Assembly: GCA_964392365.1 (NCBI GenBank)
Contig: CAYMPH010000002.1
Location: 62,001-126,000, forward strand
Direction of reading: 5' to 3'
Length of the DNA stretch: 64,000 nucleotides
Origin: CAYMPH01 sp964392365
GTDB lineage: Bacteria > Spirochaetota > UBA4802 > UBA5550
Part shown: one piece after another, positions 62,638 through 64,000 of the stretch
Layout: the number at the start of each line of letters is the position of its first letter
Numbering within the stretch: the stretch's first letter is position 1
Translations under genes and position numbers: made by a program
Notes under the pieces: generated by a model
What the model saw: the letters and a program-made list of their open reading frames with translations, nothing else
Database searches by the model: none
Told to the model about the DNA's origin: nothing

Positions 62638-63621
62638 ATGGATTACGCGCAGATTGAAAAAATTACAGAAAGGGTCAGAGCCGAAAATCTTTTTGTCCAG
62701 GAAATTAAAACAGAGATAGAAAAAGTTGTAATCGGACAGGCGGGACTGATTGACAGGATACTCATCACCTTTATTTCAGGTGGGCATATTTTACTTGAGG
62801 GACTTCCCGGGCTTGCAAAAACTTTAGCAGTCAGGGCATTTGCCCGTGCAATAGATACCGACTTTAAGCGGGTTCAGTTTACTCCGGATTTATTGCCTGC
62901 CGACCTTCTAGGCACAAGAATTTACAATCCGAAAGATATGGACTTCTTTACCAAAAAGGGGCCTATGTTCACGAACATACTTCTTGCAGATGAGATAAAC
63001 AGGTCGCCTGCCAAGGTGCAGTCTGCACTGCTTCAGGCGATGGAAGAGAAGCAGGTTACAATAGGCGATGAAACTTTTAAATTGGATGATCCGTTCATGG
63101 TACTTGCAACAGAAAACCCGATTGAGCAGGAGGGCACGTATCCGCTGCCTGAGGCCCAGCTCGACAGGTTTTTCATGAAAGTTCTTATTGATTATCCTGA
63201 TATGAAAGAGGAAAAAGAGATACTCACACGTTTCAAAGATATAAACGCTGAAAACATAAAGCCTGTAATAAAACCGAAAAAGGTCAGAGAAAAATCAGCA
63301 GTAGTTGAATCTATATACATTGATGAAAAGCTTATTGAATATATTGTAGCAATCGTGAACGAAACAAGAAAGCCCGCTCGAAAGGAACTGAAAAAATATA
63401 TCGATTTTGGAGCAAGCCCCAGAGCGTCAATTGCACTGATGAAAGCATCGAAGTGCGTTGCATTCATGAAGGGGCGCGGATTTGTCACTCCGGATGATAT
63501 TAAGGAAATAGGAAATGATGTTTTAAGGCACAGAATAATTCTCTCATACGAAGCAGAAGCAGACGGCAAAAATTCCGATGATGTAGTTAAATTTGTATTT
63601 GATTCAGTGGAGGTTCCTTAA
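62638..63621 (+). CDS. MoxR-family AAA+ ATPase
   Basis: 327 residues. Walker A is 'LLEGLPGLAKTLAVRAFA', Walker B 'NILLADEINRSPAKVQSALL' and sensor/arginine segments 'MVLATENPIEQEGTYPLPEA' and 'QLDRFFMKVLI' follow; the C-terminal lid ends 'SPRASIALMKASKCVAF'. MoxR proteins act as chaperones for metalloenzyme or envelope complexes and are nearly always paired with DUF58 and VWA-domain genes. The next gene starts at the base after the stop and is DUF58, as expected. Codons 12-15 contain GGGTCAGAGC, the REP core (62672-62681), but encode a plausible family sequence (ERVRAE). Confidence 0.94.
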   Translation: MDYAQIEKITERVRAENLFVQEIKTEIEKVVIGQAGLIDRILITFISGGHILLEGLPGLAKTLAVRAFARAIDTDFKRVQFTPDLLPADLLGTRIYNPKDMDFFTKKGPMFTNILLADEINRSPAKVQSALLQAMEEKQVTIGDETFKLDDPFMVLATENPIEQEGTYPLPEAQLDRFFMKVLIDYPDMKEEKEILTRFKDINAENIKPVIKPKKVREKSAVVESIYIDEKLIEYIVAIVNETRKPARKELKKYIDFGASPRASIALMKASKCVAFMKGRGFVTPDDIKEIGNDVLRHRIILSYEAEADGKNSDDVVKFVFDSVEVP

Positions 63622-64000
63622 TTGGAATCAAGAGAACATTCTTACCTGAAGAAAATAAGGTTAAAAACAAAAAGAAAGATCACGAATCTTTTTTCAGGGG
63701 AATACCATTCAGCTTTCAAGGGTCAGGGACTTGAGTTTGAAAGCGTGCGCGAATACAATTACGGCGATGAAGTGAGAAACATTGACTGGAACGTTTCTGC
63801 ACGGATGAACCATCTTTATATTAAGGAATTCTCTGAAGAAAGAGAGCTTTCTATAGTTCTACTTCTTGATGTTTCTGCTTCAAATGATTTCGGTGTAGTG
63901 AAAAGCAAAAAAGAGCTGATGATGGAAACAGCATCGTTGTTTCTTTATCTCGCTCAAATGAACAATGACAGGGTTTCTGTTGTGCTCTTTACAGATAGAG
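63622..64000 (+). CDS. DUF58 domain protein, N-terminal part (continues past the window)
   Basis: 126 codons visible from TTG at 63622, directly after the moxR stop, running off the right edge. 'FKGQGLEFESVREYNYGDEV' and 'RNIDWNVSARMNHLYIKEFS' match the DUF58 signature (G-D-x-x-R-x-I-D-W-x-x-S-A-R), and 'LSIVLLLDVSASNDFG' is the start of a VWA-like metal site (D-x-S-x-S). Together with moxR this is the usual head of a Bat-type operon. The TTG start has no separate ribosome site, so translation is probably coupled. Confidence 0.9.
   Translation, partial: MESREHSYLKKIRLKTKRKITNLFSGEYHSAFKGQGLEFESVREYNYGDEVRNIDWNVSARMNHLYIKEFSEERELSIVLLLDVSASNDFGVVKSKKELMMETASLFLYLAQMNNDRVSVVLFTDR

Noticed and set aside
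62672..62681. REP core GGGTCAGAGC inside the moxR coding region
   Set aside because: It encodes VRA within 'ERVRAE', which fits the N-terminal helix of MoxR proteins, so it is more likely a coincidence of codons than an insertion. It was not counted as a mobile copy, though its exact match is notable.

Overview
The window is AT-rich DNA, densely coded on both strands, from a Gram-negative-type bacterium. Evidence for an outer membrane is several lipoprotein signal peptides and an MlaC-like protein at the left edge. Large PAS/receiver kinases, a lipoprotein resembling the MXAN_6521/LA_1396 group, a second MCP/CheA-centred chemotaxis locus and frequent TTG starts suggest a free-living member of the Spirochaetota or a similar signalling-rich lineage. 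That placement is inference; there is no rRNA gene to test it. I saw no tRNA, rRNA, CRISPR array or prophage.

Layout. 0-6.2 kb: end of an MlaC-like gene, a lipoprotein, two tandem GT4 glycosyltransferases and a large protein with a degenerate GGDEF domain. 6.4-11 kb: a CrtI/retinol-saturase-like FAD enzyme, two-subunit class I fumarase and malic enzyme (fumarate to malate to pyruvate). 11-12.9 kb: an ABC-class ATPase split by a frameshift at an A7 tract, and a small protein. 13.4-17.8 kb: glutaredoxin plus ferredoxin-thioredoxin reductase catalytic chain; a clear fluoride riboswitch before crcB and a DUF190-CBS4 protein; a NifU-like scaffold plus GGGtGRT protein pair with a strong terminator. 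17.9-29.5 kb: a BtrH-like pair, a 2039-residue hybrid kinase/phosphatase, and a leftward row AEC transporter-moaA-TPR lipoprotein-gatA. 29.6-30.4 kb: an MntA/HepT toxin-antitoxin pair.

30.7-44.3 kb is a rightward array of seven signalling genes. Four begin with closely related receiver domains followed by PAS and a kinase (HisKA_3 or HisKA_2) or HD-GYP output. The others are a NarL-type regulator, a periplasmic-binding-protein sensor kinase and a lone receiver. 44.9-46 kb holds a GNAT acetyltransferase next to an HDAC-family deacetylase.

46.4-59.5 kb is one long chemotaxis locus: cheW, a truncated CheR, an MBL hydrolase, a poly-HAMP MCP with seven exact 91-residue repeats, cheR, cheB, cheW, cheY, STAS, cheA, a receiver, a second cheY and an unknown helical protein. 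60-64 kb: an MFS carrier, a REP-associated tyrosine transposase (RAYT), moxR and the start of a DUF58 gene.

The most striking non-coding signal is an 11-base core, GGGGTCAGAGC, present about 20 times in either orientation between genes from 35.5 to 62.6 kb. It often occurs in direct pairs at a fixed spacing, and copies flank the RAYT gene. This is probably a REP/RAYT system in an early or active state.
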